A stretch of DNA of 64,000 nt from JAAUTT01 sp963846585 (lineage in GTDB: Bacteria > Bacteroidota > Bacteroidia > Bacteroidales > JAAUTT01). The notes beneath the pieces were generated by a model. That model was not told the origin of the DNA. It ran no database searches and saw nothing but the letters and a program-made list of their open reading frames with translations. This document shows positions 17,549 through 26,266 of this stretch, piece after piece; within the stretch, counting starts at the first letter, position 1, and each line of letters opens with the position of its first letter. The DNA is taken from assembly GCA_963846585.1 (NCBI GenBank), contig CAWJWO010000013.1, positions 1 through 64,000 on the forward strand. The letters run 5' to 3'. The translations under genes were made by a program, and so were the position numbers.

Positions 17549-18331
17549 ATGAAAACCATTATTAATCCACAGACAAAGGTTGCAAGCTTTGACGAAATCA
17601 TATTTGAAAACCGCAATCAGAATTATGGTGCCTACGAACTTCGTAAACATTATAACAGATATTTATTATTGAGTTTTTTAATTACTGCAAGCATCATAAT
17701 TGGTGCAATTATAATTACCAACTTCTATATGAACCATATTGCATCAAAAAAAGCTATGATAATTGATGTAACCATAGATATAGATCCCCCGGCTATTGAA
17801 AAGCCTGTTATTCTTCCTCCTCCACCTCCGGCATTAGGTAATTTATCAAAACTTGTTTCTTTTCAGGTTCCGAATGTTGTTGAAAATCCTGAAAACCCTA
17901 ATGAAGATTTATCCGGTTTTAATAACGACCTGCCTACAATTACTACTGTAAATGTAAATGATTCTATAAGGCCTTTTGCTTATAATCCGCTACCTGATAA
18001 TGACAATACCGAACCTCCATACACTTTTGTAAATGAACCTGCGACTTTTCAGGGTAAAGATATAAACACATTCGGTGAATGGGTGATGAATAACTTAAGA
18101 TATACTGAAGAAATGAGCAGTTTGCATCTTGAAGGAAAATTAACGATACAGTTTGTAGTAAATAAAAGTGGCATTGTTGAAGATGTAGAAGTTATCAGGG
18201 GAGTATACCCATTAATTGATAATGAAGCAGTAAGGGTAATTAAAAAATCTCCTGCATGGAAACCTGGTAAACTGAATGGCAGGATTGTAAGGCAGAGGTT
18301 TAGAATGCCTATTGTATTCAGATTACAATAA
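17549..18331 (+). CDS. TonB-family energy transducer
   Basis: From the ATG at 17549 this is a 260-residue TonB. It has a short cytoplasmic N-terminus with the FDEIIFENRNQNYGAYELR motif common in Bacteroidota TonB, and one membrane helix (LLLSFLITASIIIGAIIITNF). A proline-rich periplasmic stretch (VILPPPPPALG) follows, then a C-terminal TonB domain (GKLTIQFVVNKSGIVEDVEV ending in PIVFRLQ). It transmits proton-motive force from ExbB/ExbD to outer-membrane TonB-dependent receptors. No exbBD lies nearby, so it probably serves dispersed receptors. The 3' end overlaps the kinase fragment on the other strand by 14 bp. Confidence 0.9.
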   Translation: MKTIINPQTKVASFDEIIFENRNQNYGAYELRKHYNRYLLLSFLITASIIIGAIIITNFYMNHIASKKAMIIDVTIDIDPPAIEKPVILPPPPPALGNLSKLVSFQVPNVVENPENPNEDLSGFNNDLPTITTVNVNDSIRPFAYNPLPDNDNTEPPYTFVNEPATFQGKDINTFGEWVMNNLRYTEEMSSLHLEGKLTIQFVVNKSGIVEDVEVIRGVYPLIDNEAVRVIKKSPAWKPGKLNGRIVRQRFRMPIVFRLQ

Positions 18332-18845
18332 CGAACCTCGTTTCTGAAACATCCGATTCAACATAAATATATCCATTGTGCAACTGAATTATTTGCTTTG
18401 ATAAACTTAAGCCAATTCCGGAACCGTCTTTCTTTGTTGTGAAAAAGGGGATGAATATTTTTTCACGGATATCTGCAGGTATAATTTTCCCATTATTAGC
18501 TACAACTACCTGTACCTGGTTTTGATTTACCTTATCTCTTGTTATCCTGATAAATTTGTAATCATATTTTTCTGATAGACCATCAACTGCATTATAAATC
18601 AAATTTATAATCACTTGTGCAAGAAGTTTTTCATCACCAGTAATTAAAGTTAAATGTTTGTTTATATTTATTTCAAGTTTAATATGATTTTCCAGGTACT
18701 TTTCATAGAATAATATTTTAATATTATTCAGCCATGTATTTACATTAAAATTGCTGAAAACAGGAATAGGTATTGTAGTGAGTCGCCTGTAATTGGTTAG
18801 AAAATCTAACAGTCCTGAACAGTGCGTCAATATTATCCATATCAT
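18318..18845 (-). pseudogene. Histidine kinase, 5'-truncated (ATPase half only)
   Basis: The readable 175 residues hold the end of a dimerisation domain (GLLDFLTNYRRLTTIPIPVF) and a complete GHKL ATPase domain: N box VIINLIYNAVDGL, G1 VANNGKIIP, F box KIFIPFFTTK, G2 GSGIGLSLSKQI. The sensor, the H-box histidine and the true start are absent. The ATG at 18845 is only the first available codon. The break coincides with the 5' break of the FtsX fragment on the other strand, so one deletion probably removed both fronts. The domain assignment is firm; expression is doubtful. Confidence 0.8.
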
Positions 18846-18847
18846 AT

Positions 18848-19081
18848 CATATTTCCAGCAAATTTTTATTGCTTGTATTATATTCCACTGTAATTGTAAT
18901 TCCTGTTTGTTATTTAATTATGCACAAATGGCTGCAAAATTTTGCGTATAAAACGCAGCTAAGCTGGTGGATATTTGCACTTGCCGTTGTAATGACTTTA
19001 ACCATTGCCTTGCTTACTGTTTGCTGGCAGAGCTGGAGGGCGGCGAAGCGGAATCCGGTGGAAAGTTTGAGATATGAGTGA
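18848..19081 (+). pseudogene. FtsX/MacB-type ABC permease, C-terminal fragment
   Basis: The frame gives only the last transmembrane pair and tail of an FtsX-family permease: SSKFLLLVLYSTVIVIPVC, then KWLQNFAYKTQLSWWIF, and the family ending AAKRNPVESLRYE at the stop. A full permease would be about 800 residues. No ATG opens the fragment, only TTG at 18869. It starts where the divergent histidine kinase fragment also begins, which marks a deletion scar. Confidence 0.8.
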
Positions 19082-19134
19082 ATAATTTGCTGATGTGCAG
19101 ATTCTAATTACAAATTACTGATTACTAATTAAAA

Positions 19135-19291
19135 TAGGTTTATAAGGTTTATGAGGTTTATAAAGTTTATATGATTTTGTTATTGAGAATTTATATTTAT
19201 AAGGATTTTATAAACCTTATAAACTTTTTATAAACTTTATAAACAATATATACTTACAACTAACAACTAACAACCAACAACCAACAACTAT
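19135..19291. repeat. Inverted GGTTTATAA arrays followed by a heptamer array
   Basis: GGTTTATAAGGTTTATGAGG units (about 19137-19172) face ATAAACCTTATAAAC units (about 19209-19245), giving a potential stem with a loop of about 35 bp. Positions 19256-19291 are CTAACAA/CCAACAA heptamers ending just before the DUF5618 gene. The upstream piece (about 19104-19132) carries the TTACAAATTACTGATTACTAATT word. Confidence 0.85.
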
Positions 19292-19300
19292 AATTCCATT

Positions 19301-19702
19301 TCAGGGTTTTATTTTTTCGATAACTTTATAAGCCAAATTGAAACCATCATTGATTATTGTAACATTTTTAATTCCGTCATAATATCCTGAAAGATGTAAA
19401 ACTTCATAAATATCGTTTAAATAATCTAAAAGTTTCTTATCAATCTTTGTTATGTTTGTTCTATAATAATCAATATCCTTTCTGCCTTTATTCTTTGGTA
19501 CATCTTTTATAATTAAATAACCGTCCAATGCTAAAAGTACTGCATTATAAGCCGTACCACTAGCCATTTTTACATATTTAATATACTGAAAAAAATCATC
19601 AATTTTATTAGCTTTTTTCAAAACTTCTTTAGCATTGTCCATGTAACGCATTGCCTCATTATAATATTCAGTTTTGATTTTTATTTGATCTTCTGTACTC
19701 AT
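19301..19702 (-). CDS. DUF5618-type small helical protein
   Basis: This 133-residue all-helical protein matches my recollection of the DUF5618 family in Bacteroidota: YNEAMRYMDNAKEVLKKA, VKMASGTAYNAVLLALDGYL, and LHLSGYYDGIKNVTIINDG. The helical pattern resembles HEPN-like four-helix proteins, but no RxxxxxH nuclease motif is evident, so an RNase role is not supported. The function is unknown. It stands alone, with repeat arrays on its 3' side and about 220 bp of largely repetitive DNA on its 5' side. Confidence 0.65.
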   Translation of the reverse strand: MSTEDQIKIKTEYYNEAMRYMDNAKEVLKKANKIDDFFQYIKYVKMASGTAYNAVLLALDGYLIIKDVPKNKGRKDIDYYRTNITKIDKKLLDYLNDIYEVLHLSGYYDGIKNVTIINDGFNLAYKVIEKIKP

Positions 19703-19835
19703 AATATTACTGGTTTACAAGACAAAGATAATTCGTTTTACAAATAAATATTAAATCATTTTCTTATAACCACTAGTTTCAAAGAAATATTGTCAATTTT
19801 CAAGTGATTATTGTATATTTATGATCAATAAAAAA

Positions 19836-19878
19836 TATTCAATAATCAATATTCAATAATCAATATTCAATAATCATT
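19836..19878. repeat. ATTCAATAATCAAT tandem array
   Basis: Three copies of a 14-bp unit ATTCAATAATCAAT lie about 45 bp upstream of the mprF-like gene, probably within its leader or promoter region. Confidence 0.85.
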
Positions 19879-19923
19879 AATGGATCACGTTCAAATAAAT
19901 AGAACAAAAAGCCGGTAATAATT

Positions 19924-22548
19924 ATGGCAAAAGATATTTCAGTAACATATTTATCATGGTATTACAAGGAACGAATAAATCCGTTTTTACGTGAAAACAG
20001 TAAAATTATTGCACAGTTTAGTTTTACTCTTCTTTTTATTGGCCTTGGTATATGGTTTATAAAGCATGAAAGTACTGAACTGGTTGATGTTAAAAATGTC
20101 CTAATTGCAGCCCGGTGGCAATGGGTTTTAACAGGCATAAGTTTAACAGTTCTTTATGTTTTACTTCAGAGCCAGATGTATGTTTTTTCTTTTGCTTCAG
20201 TTAAAAGTAAAGTTTCAATAGCCGATTCTATAACATTATTTTTAAAAAGGAACTTCATCAGTGTATTCTTGCCGGCAGGGGGGGTAAGTTCTTTGGCTTT
20301 TTTTACAGGAACACTGGAACGCAAAGGCATTAAAAAATCGCAAATTCAATTTGCTTCTTCAATTTATGGATTTGTAGGTATACTTTCGGTTATTATAGTG
20401 GCAATCCCTGCTTTTATATACGCTATTATTGAAGGAACCATCGGATCAGGCGAATGGTTTGCCTTAACAACAATTATATTACTCACTTTCCTGTTGTTTT
20501 TTCTTTACCGGTCAATCCTTAACAAAGGTTTTTTTTATAAAATGGTTATAAAATTAAGCCCATCAACCGAAGTGTTCATGAATGATTTACAGAATAACCA
20601 AATCGACAGGAATAGATTTTTATTTACGGTTCTTACTTCAATATTTATTGAATTTGTGGGGATTGCACATTTGTATGTTGCCATGGTTGCTCTTGGTTAT
20701 GAGCCATCTTTATTTGCCGCGATAATGGGATATTTAATTTCAGTTATATTCCTTATAGTATCTCCATTCCTGCGGGGACTTGGAGCCATTGAGTTTTCAA
20801 TGTCGTTTCTGCTAATAAAGTTTGGTTTTGGAAACGTGGAGGCTATTTCCATTACTTTTTTATATCGCTTCTTTGAATTCTGGATTCCCTTACTTACAGG
20901 AGCATTGGCATTTTTATCTAAACTTAACAAATTGCTGATGAGAGTGCTTCCATCATTGTTTCTGATGGGTCTTGGCATAATTGATATTGTTTCTGTTTTA
21001 ACTCCTGCTATATCTGAACGAATTACGAGGTTAAAAGATTTTTTACCCATTGAGATTATCCATGCTTCAAACTACCTTGTGATGACAGCAGGGTTGTTGT
21101 TATTGGTTACATCTGCCTTCATGCTGAAGGGCTTACGAAATGCCTGGTGGTTAGCATTGGTTTTAACTGTTCTTTCATTTATAGGGCATATTACCAAAGC
21201 TATTGATTATGAAGAAGCAATTATTGCTCTTATTGTGCTGGCAGGTTTAATAGCTACACGCATGGAATATTTTGTTAAATCGAATCCCAGACTAAGAAAT
21301 GTTGGGTTGAAGACGTCTTTAATATTTACCGGTGCAGTTTTGATATATGGTATTGTGGGGTTTTATTTTCTTGATACAAGGCATTTTAACATTAACTTTA
21401 ATATCTTTCAATCAATAAGGTATACCTTTCAGAATTATTTTTTAATTGGCAGTAAAGATTTAATCCCTTTAGGTCCGTTTGCAAAGAATTTTCTTATTTC
21501 TATTAAGGTGAGCGGATTTTTATCTATGTCCTTTTTAATATACACTTTGGTTCAATCCTATAAAACCCGATATAATGTTACTGAAGAAGAATTAATTCTG
21601 GCAAACGGGTTATTAAAATCGTGTGGTGATTCATCAATGGATTATTTTAAGACTTACTTTGACAAAAGGATTTTTTTCGCAGATAGTTGCAAAGCATTTA
21701 TATCGTATCGTATTTCAGGTAATTATGCCGTGGTTCTTGAAAACCCGGTTTCGCTGAATATGGAAGTAATGAAAATATGTATAGTTGAGTTTGATACATT
21801 TTGTTACCAAAACGGGATGAAGAGTATATATTACAGAGTTCCGGAAAGTTCTCTTAAAATTTATCATCAGCTTAAAAAGAAAGAGTTATTTTTGGGACAG
21901 GAAGCTATTATCGATCTCTCGACCTTTAATCTGGAAGGGGGAAGCAGAAAGTCCCTGCGTAATGCAATAAAAAAAATATCCGATCAGGGTTATAAATCGA
22001 CAATACATCGTCCTCCTGTAAAAGACGGTATTCTTCAAAAAATAAAAGCAGTAAGCGATGATTGGTTAAATGATACCGGCCGATCAGAGATTATATTTTC
22101 ACAGGGTATGTTTCAATGGAAAGAATTAAAACAGCAAACACTAATCACTGTTGAGAATGAAGAAGAAAAAATAATTGCTTTCCTTAATATTATTCCCGGC
22201 TATGCAACAGATGAAGCTACTTACGATCTTATACGCAAAACAAAAGATGCTCCCAATGGTGTAATGGATTATATATTAATTGAATTATTCAATTTTATAA
22301 AATCGGAGAATATCAAATATGTTAATTTGGGCTTTGCACCCATGAGCGGACTTGACGATCCTCATACTTTTCCCGAGCGTTCAATGAAATTCGCATACGA
22401 AAAAATAAAGTCCTTTTCACATTACAAAGGATTAAGAGAATATAAAGATAAATTTTCACCTTTATGGTACAATAAATACCTGATATATCAGCATGATTAT
22501 GATTTATTGCAGGTTCCTGCCGTACTATCAAATGTAATAAAGGTTTAA
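19924..22548 (+). CDS. mprF: MprF-like aminoacyl-phosphatidylglycerol synthase and flippase
   Basis: This 874-residue protein has the two-part MprF layout. The N-terminal part (residues about 25-330) is a multi-helix flippase domain of the UPF0104 type (FLKRNFISVFLPAGGVSS, then SPFLRGLGAIEFSMSFLL). More membrane segments run to about residue 540. The C-terminal about 310 residues are the DUF2156 GNAT-fold synthase (GSRKSLRNAIKKIS, DEATYDLIRKTKDAPNGVMD, YVNLGFAPMSGL). MprF loads an amino acid from aminoacyl-tRNA onto phosphatidylglycerol and flips the product, lowering envelope charge and giving resistance to cationic peptides. The amino acid cannot be read. A hydrolase of the AcvB/VirJ type follows two genes downstream. 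Confidence 0.88.
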   Translation: MAKDISVTYLSWYYKERINPFLRENSKIIAQFSFTLLFIGLGIWFIKHESTELVDVKNVLIAARWQWVLTGISLTVLYVLLQSQMYVFSFASVKSKVSIADSITLFLKRNFISVFLPAGGVSSLAFFTGTLERKGIKKSQIQFASSIYGFVGILSVIIVAIPAFIYAIIEGTIGSGEWFALTTIILLTFLLFFLYRSILNKGFFYKMVIKLSPSTEVFMNDLQNNQIDRNRFLFTVLTSIFIEFVGIAHLYVAMVALGYEPSLFAAIMGYLISVIFLIVSPFLRGLGAIEFSMSFLLIKFGFGNVEAISITFLYRFFEFWIPLLTGALAFLSKLNKLLMRVLPSLFLMGLGIIDIVSVLTPAISERITRLKDFLPIEIIHASNYLVMTAGLLLLVTSAFMLKGLRNAWWLALVLTVLSFIGHITKAIDYEEAIIALIVLAGLIATRMEYFVKSNPRLRNVGLKTSLIFTGAVLIYGIVGFYFLDTRHFNINFNIFQSIRYTFQNYFLIGSKDLIPLGPFAKNFLISIKVSGFLSMSFLIYTLVQSYKTRYNVTEEELILANGLLKSCGDSSMDYFKTYFDKRIFFADSCKAFISYRISGNYAVVLENPVSLNMEVMKICIVEFDTFCYQNGMKSIYYRVPESSLKIYHQLKKKELFLGQEAIIDLSTFNLEGGSRKSLRNAIKKISDQGYKSTIHRPPVKDGILQKIKAVSDDWLNDTGRSEIIFSQGMFQWKELKQQTLITVENEEEKIIAFLNIIPGYATDEATYDLIRKTKDAPNGVMDYILIELFNFIKSENIKYVNLGFAPMSGLDDPHTFPERSMKFAYEKIKSFSHYKGLREYKDKFSPLWYNKYLIYQHDYDLLQVPAVLSNVIKV

Positions 22549-22580
22549 AATAAAGCTAATAATATATTAAAGAAAGACTT

Positions 22581-23024
22581 ATGAATGAACTACAAGAAAA
22601 AGCCGTGCAAGTGCACCAGTCAGGGTTAAATTGTGCACAAGCCGTATTAACTTCCTATTGCGAAGAATTGAATTTTGATAAAAATTTAGCATTGAGCATA
22701 TCCTGTGGATTTGGAGGAGGAATGGGCCGTTTACAGGAAACCTGCGGGGCTGTTACCGGTGCGTTTATGGTGTTGGGAATCCATACCTGTAGAAAATACA
22801 CTGATAATATAGACCGAAAGGAAAAAAGCTATTCGATGGTTCAAAAATTTGCAGAACAATTTAAATCAATCCATAAATCTCTGGATTGTAAGGAACTGCT
22901 TAACTGTGATTTGAAAACTGAAGAAGGACAAAGGTATATGAAGTTTCATAACCTTTCCGTTAAGGTTTGTAACAAGTGTATTGCAGACTCGGTAATTATA
23001 GTTGAAAACCTGATTAAAGGCTGA
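22581..23024 (+). CDS. C_GCAxxG_C_C family cysteine-rich redox protein
   Basis: This 147-residue protein carries the family signature: GLNCAQAVLTSYCEEL, then SCGFGGGMGRLQETCGAVTGAF, and C-terminal cysteines in LDCKELLNCDL and KVCNKCIADSV. These conserved cysteines suggest metal or Fe-S binding, or a redox relay. The biochemical role of the family is not established. It lies 32 bp after mprF on the same strand and before the VirJ-type hydrolase, so it may share their transcript. Confidence 0.85.
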   Translation: MNELQEKAVQVHQSGLNCAQAVLTSYCEELNFDKNLALSISCGFGGGMGRLQETCGAVTGAFMVLGIHTCRKYTDNIDRKEKSYSMVQKFAEQFKSIHKSLDCKELLNCDLKTEEGQRYMKFHNLSVKVCNKCIADSVIIVENLIKG

Positions 23025-23026
23025 TG

Positions 23027-23117
23027 GAGTGATGAAGTGATGAAGTGATTAAGTAATTAAGTAATTAAGTGCTATAATTATAAAACCTAATCACCTAATC
23101 ACCTAATCACCTAATAT
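23027..23117. repeat. GTGATGAAGTGATTAAG array facing CACCTAAT array
   Basis: TGATGAAGTGATGAAGTGATTAAGTAATTAAG units (about 23027-23071) face ATCACCTAATCACCTAATC units (about 23087-23117). The two halves are imperfect inverted copies and can form a stem. The same word recurs at 26178-26205, 39905-39935 and 46961-46996. Confidence 0.85.
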
Positions 23118-23125
23118 AAATACTA

Positions 23126-24559
23126 ATGATATATATGAAGAAGGGTATAATATTAGCCTTAGCATTATTAATGCTGGCAGGTACGTCGGATGCAACGGTG
23201 ATTGATTCGATGAATTACGGAGTTTTCGGGAAAATTTCAATTTATCGTCCGGCAAAAGATCCTGAAGCTGTTGTATTGTTTGTTTCAGGCGATGGAGGTT
23301 GGAATAAAGGAGTTGTTGACATGGCAGCAAATTTATCCACACAGGGTGCTTTAGTTGTTGGCATTAATATCCAAAGTTATTTCAGGAACATTAAATCATC
23401 AAAAGTCAAATGTTATTATCCTGCAAGTGATTTTGAGACATTAAGTTTAACTATTCAAAAAAAATATAAACTTAAAGAATACCTGAAGCCGGTACTTGTT
23501 GGGTATTCTTCCGGAGCAACATTAGTATATGGTATTTTGACACAATCTCCTGCCAATACTTTTAAAGGTGCAATTTCTCTTGGATTTTGTCCTGATATTG
23601 AAATTGACCGGCCACTTTGCAGTGGATCAGGGCTTGCCTGCCATATACTCAAAGAAGGTAAATCGTTTTATCTTGAATCAAATACTCACTTAACAGCACC
23701 TTTTATCATTTTAATGGGTATGCTCGATCAGGTATGCTCCTATTCTGATACGAAAAAATATACAGAGAATATGACGATGGCAGAATTAGTAACATTACCA
23801 AAGGTAGGGCATGGTTTTTCAGTAAATAAAAATTGGTTACCACAATTTATTACGGCTTATCAAAAGATTTTACATGAACAAGGTTATATGGAAAAAATTA
23901 CTGCACAAAATAAAATTCTGCAAACTCAGGATTATGAGCCTTTTAAAAGTGATTTGCCTTTAATATTGCATCCTTCATCAGCAAATGAAAAATTACCACT
24001 GGCCTTTTTTATTTCAGGTGACGGAGGCTGGACAAATTTTGATCAGTCGGTATGCGAAAAACTTGCTGAAAAAGGTATGCCGGTGATAGGTCTTGACGCC
24101 CAAAAATATTTCTGGAACGAAAAACAACCTAAAGAAACAGCTGATAATATTATTAATGTCATTAACCATTATATGCAACAGTGGAATAAAACTTCATTCG
24201 TATTAATTGGGTACTCGTTTGGAGCAAGTGTTTTACCATTTATCGCAAGTAATTTTTCAAATTCTGAAAAAGAAATCATGAAAGGATTGTTTTGTTTTTC
24301 TCCTGATGAAACCGGTGACTTCGAAATTCATATCACAGATATGTTGAATTTTAGTAATAAGGAAAAATATGATGTGCTGAGTGAATTAAAAAAAAATTCA
24401 GGATTAAACCCTGTATGTGTATTTGGGAATGAGGAAGATTATGAATTAAGAAAGCATTTTTCGATGACGGGGGTTAAAGTTGAAACATTACCAGGAAGTC
24501 ATCATTATGATAATAATTATGATGCGGTATCGGATATTATTCTCAAAGGGCTACTATAA
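23126..24559 (+). CDS. AcvB/VirJ-type periplasmic hydrolase, tandem domains
   Basis: This 477-residue protein has a signal peptide (IILALALLMLAGTSDA); the ATG at 23135 is an equally good start. Two alpha/beta-hydrolase domains of the VirJ type follow. Each opens with a glycine-rich loop (VSGDGGWN at residues 53-60, and ISGDGGWT in the second half) and has a nucleophile elbow (GYSSG, then GYSFG). Histidines near the ends of both domains (KVGHGFSV and GSHHYDNN) complete likely triads. AcvB, which has this layout, hydrolyses lysyl-phosphatidylglycerol in alphaproteobacteria and sits beside its MprF-type synthase LpiA. The position here, one gene after mprF, supports the same job. Confidence 0.85.
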   Translation: MIYMKKGIILALALLMLAGTSDATVIDSMNYGVFGKISIYRPAKDPEAVVLFVSGDGGWNKGVVDMAANLSTQGALVVGINIQSYFRNIKSSKVKCYYPASDFETLSLTIQKKYKLKEYLKPVLVGYSSGATLVYGILTQSPANTFKGAISLGFCPDIEIDRPLCSGSGLACHILKEGKSFYLESNTHLTAPFIILMGMLDQVCSYSDTKKYTENMTMAELVTLPKVGHGFSVNKNWLPQFITAYQKILHEQGYMEKITAQNKILQTQDYEPFKSDLPLILHPSSANEKLPLAFFISGDGGWTNFDQSVCEKLAEKGMPVIGLDAQKYFWNEKQPKETADNIINVINHYMQQWNKTSFVLIGYSFGASVLPFIASNFSNSEKEIMKGLFCFSPDETGDFEIHITDMLNFSNKEKYDVLSELKKNSGLNPVCVFGNEEDYELRKHFSMTGVKVETLPGSHHYDNNYDAVSDIILKGLL

Positions 24560-24574
24560 TATTTTACAAATATG

Positions 24575-24604
24575 GAGCCAAGAACCAAGAGCCAGGAACC
24601 AAGA
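24575..24604 (+). repeat. AGCCAAGAACC dispersed 30-bp word
   Basis: A variant of the 30-bp word at 17154 and 32183, with the inner AGCC and AACC segments in a different order. It lies 15 bp after the VirJ-type gene. Confidence 0.8.
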
Positions 24605-24639
24605 CAGGGAAAATGATACATGCAAACTGCAACTTGTTA

Positions 24640-24767
24640 CTAACAACTAACAACTAACAACTAACAACTAACAACTAACAACTAACAACTAACAACTAAC
24701 AACTAACAACTAACAACTAACAACTAACAACTAACAACTAACAACTAACAACTAACAACTAACAACT
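24640..24767. repeat. CTAACAA heptamer array abutting the coaX start codon
   Basis: 128 bp of uninterrupted 7-bp units (CTAACAA), about 18 copies, end at the base before the coaX ATG. The array occupies the whole region where the ribosome-binding site should be. It contains no purine-rich Shine-Dalgarno and no promoter motif. Such perfect heptamer runs are prone to slippage. Confidence 0.95.
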
Positions 24768-25499
24768 ATGCTTACCCTATGTATCGATATAGGAAATACA
24801 CTTGTTAAATTTGGTGTTTTTGATGGTGATCATATGCAATATTTTAATTCTATTGGTTCAGGTGATTATTTGTTAATTGCCGGAATATTTGAAAGATATA
24901 ATATTGATTCTGTTATAATGTCATCAGTTACAGATATTCCTGATAAATTAGAAAACATTATTAAACAAAAATCAAAAATTTTCATCATTCTTGATAATAA
25001 TACCCAATTACCTATAGAAAATAAGTACATGACAAAAGAGTCACTTGGGAAGGATCGTCTGGCAGGTGTTGTTGGGGCATCCATATTATATCCGGGTGAA
25101 AATTTATTAGTAATTGATGCAGGTACAGCAATAACATATGATATTATTAATAATCGCTCAGAATATCTCGGAGGCAACATTTCTCCGGGGATACTGATGA
25201 GATATAAGGCTTTACATAATTATACCGGGAAGTTGCCATTACTTGATCAGATAAAAGATTATGTAACTTTAGGCAATAACACAAAAGATGCAATCATTTC
25301 AGGAGTTTTGCAAGGGGTTGTTATGGAGATGGATGGAACCATCGACCAATTTTTGAAGGATTTCCCGGGATTAAGAGTGTTAGTAACAGGCGGTGACTCA
25401 GGATTTTTTACTAAAAAACTAAAAAATACTATCTTTGTGGTTCAAAACCTGGTACTGATAGGTTTAAACAGAATTTTAAATTATAACATTAAAGGGTGA
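24768..25499 (+). CDS. coaX: Type III pantothenate kinase
   Basis: This 243-residue CoaX has the N-terminal phosphate-binding DIGNTLVKFGVFDG, the GKDRLAGVVGA segment, the second ASKHA-fold phosphate motif IDAGTAITYDI, GGNISPG, and a late GGDSGFF. It phosphorylates pantothenate, the first step of coenzyme A synthesis, and needs a monovalent cation. The length is normal. The start ATG directly follows a long heptamer array. The 3' end overlaps lptC by four bases, so the two are translationally coupled. Confidence 0.94.
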   Translation: MLTLCIDIGNTLVKFGVFDGDHMQYFNSIGSGDYLLIAGIFERYNIDSVIMSSVTDIPDKLENIIKQKSKIFIILDNNTQLPIENKYMTKESLGKDRLAGVVGASILYPGENLLVIDAGTAITYDIINNRSEYLGGNISPGILMRYKALHNYTGKLPLLDQIKDYVTLGNNTKDAIISGVLQGVVMEMDGTIDQFLKDFPGLRVLVTGGDSGFFTKKLKNTIFVVQNLVLIGLNRILNYNIKG

Positions 25500-26074
25500 T
25501 TGGAATCTTAAAATATTTAATAAGCAGGAATTTATTTTTGATCAGTATTACAATTATTTTGTTTGTAGGCTCATGCGAAAATGATATTGATTTGGTAAAA
25601 AATATTACAAATCCTAAAATATTGCCTGATTATTCAGGATCAAAATTAGAAACTCTTTATAGTGATTCTGCCAAATTAAAAGTGAGGGTATTGGCTCCTG
25701 AATTTGATAACTATGAAACTAATGCTAATCCTTATACTGAATTTCCAAAGGGTATTCATGCTTACTTTTATGGCGATTCAGGTAATGTGGTAGGTGAAAT
25801 GATAGCTAATTATGCCATATATAATAAAACAACAGATATATGGGAAGCCCGTAATAATGTAATAGCATATAACCCAAAGGGTGAAAAGCTAAATACTGAG
25901 CAATTATTCTGGGATGTCAAAAAAAAAATTTATTATTCAAAAAAATATTCAAAAATTACATCTTCTGATGGAAGTCAACATATAGGCGAAGGAGGTTTTG
26001 AAGCTAAGCAGGATTTTACAAATTATAAGCTTTTCGGTAGTTCAGGCTCATTGATGTTTAGAAATGAAAATTAG
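25496..26074 (+). CDS. lptC: LPS export protein LptC, lipoprotein form
   Basis: A GTG start at 25496 overlaps the coaX TGA. The 192-residue product has a hydrophobic leader ending in a lipobox-like FVGSC and then a LptC/OstA-fold beta domain: KILPDYSGSKLETLYSDSAK, GIHAYFYGDSGNVVGEMIAN, KIYYSKKYSKI. Phrases such as ARNNVIAYNPKGEKLNTEQLFW are typical of Bacteroidota LptC. LptC relays lipopolysaccharide from LptBFG to LptA in the periplasm. The context with coaX and the CNNM-type protein is common in this phylum. Confidence 0.88.
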   Translation: MIGILKYLISRNLFLISITIILFVGSCENDIDLVKNITNPKILPDYSGSKLETLYSDSAKLKVRVLAPEFDNYETNANPYTEFPKGIHAYFYGDSGNVVGEMIANYAIYNKTTDIWEARNNVIAYNPKGEKLNTEQLFWDVKKKIYYSKKYSKITSSDGSQHIGEGGFEAKQDFTNYKLFGSSGSLMFRNEN

Positions 26075-26242
26075 TAGTAAGTCGTAAGTCGTAAGTCGTA
26101 AGTGGCAAGTCTTATGTAAAAAGGAAAAGTAGAAAAGTAGAAAAGTAGAAAAGTAGGAAAGTAGAGTATTACTAATTACTTCATCACTTCATCACCTAAT
26201 CACTTTTTACTTACGACTTGCCACTTACTACTTACGACTTGC
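26073..26242. repeat. Inverted TAAGTCG arrays around an AAAAGTAG array
   Basis: AGTAGTAAGTCGTAAGTCG units (26073-26111) face ACTTACGACTTGCCACTTAC units (26209-26242) and can pair. Between them are about four GAAAAGTAG 9-mers (about 26125-26165) and a CACTTCATCACCTAATCAC word. The gap before the CNNM-type gene contains no open frame. Confidence 0.9.
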
Positions 26243-26266
26243 AACTATAATCAATAATCAATTATA

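Noticed and set aside
19301..19702. HEPN ribonuclease toxin
   Set aside because: The fold looks helical, but no RxxxxxH motif and no partner antitoxin gene were found.
24640..24767. CRISPR array
   Set aside because: The units are 7-bp direct tandem repeats with no spacers, and no cas gene is in the window.
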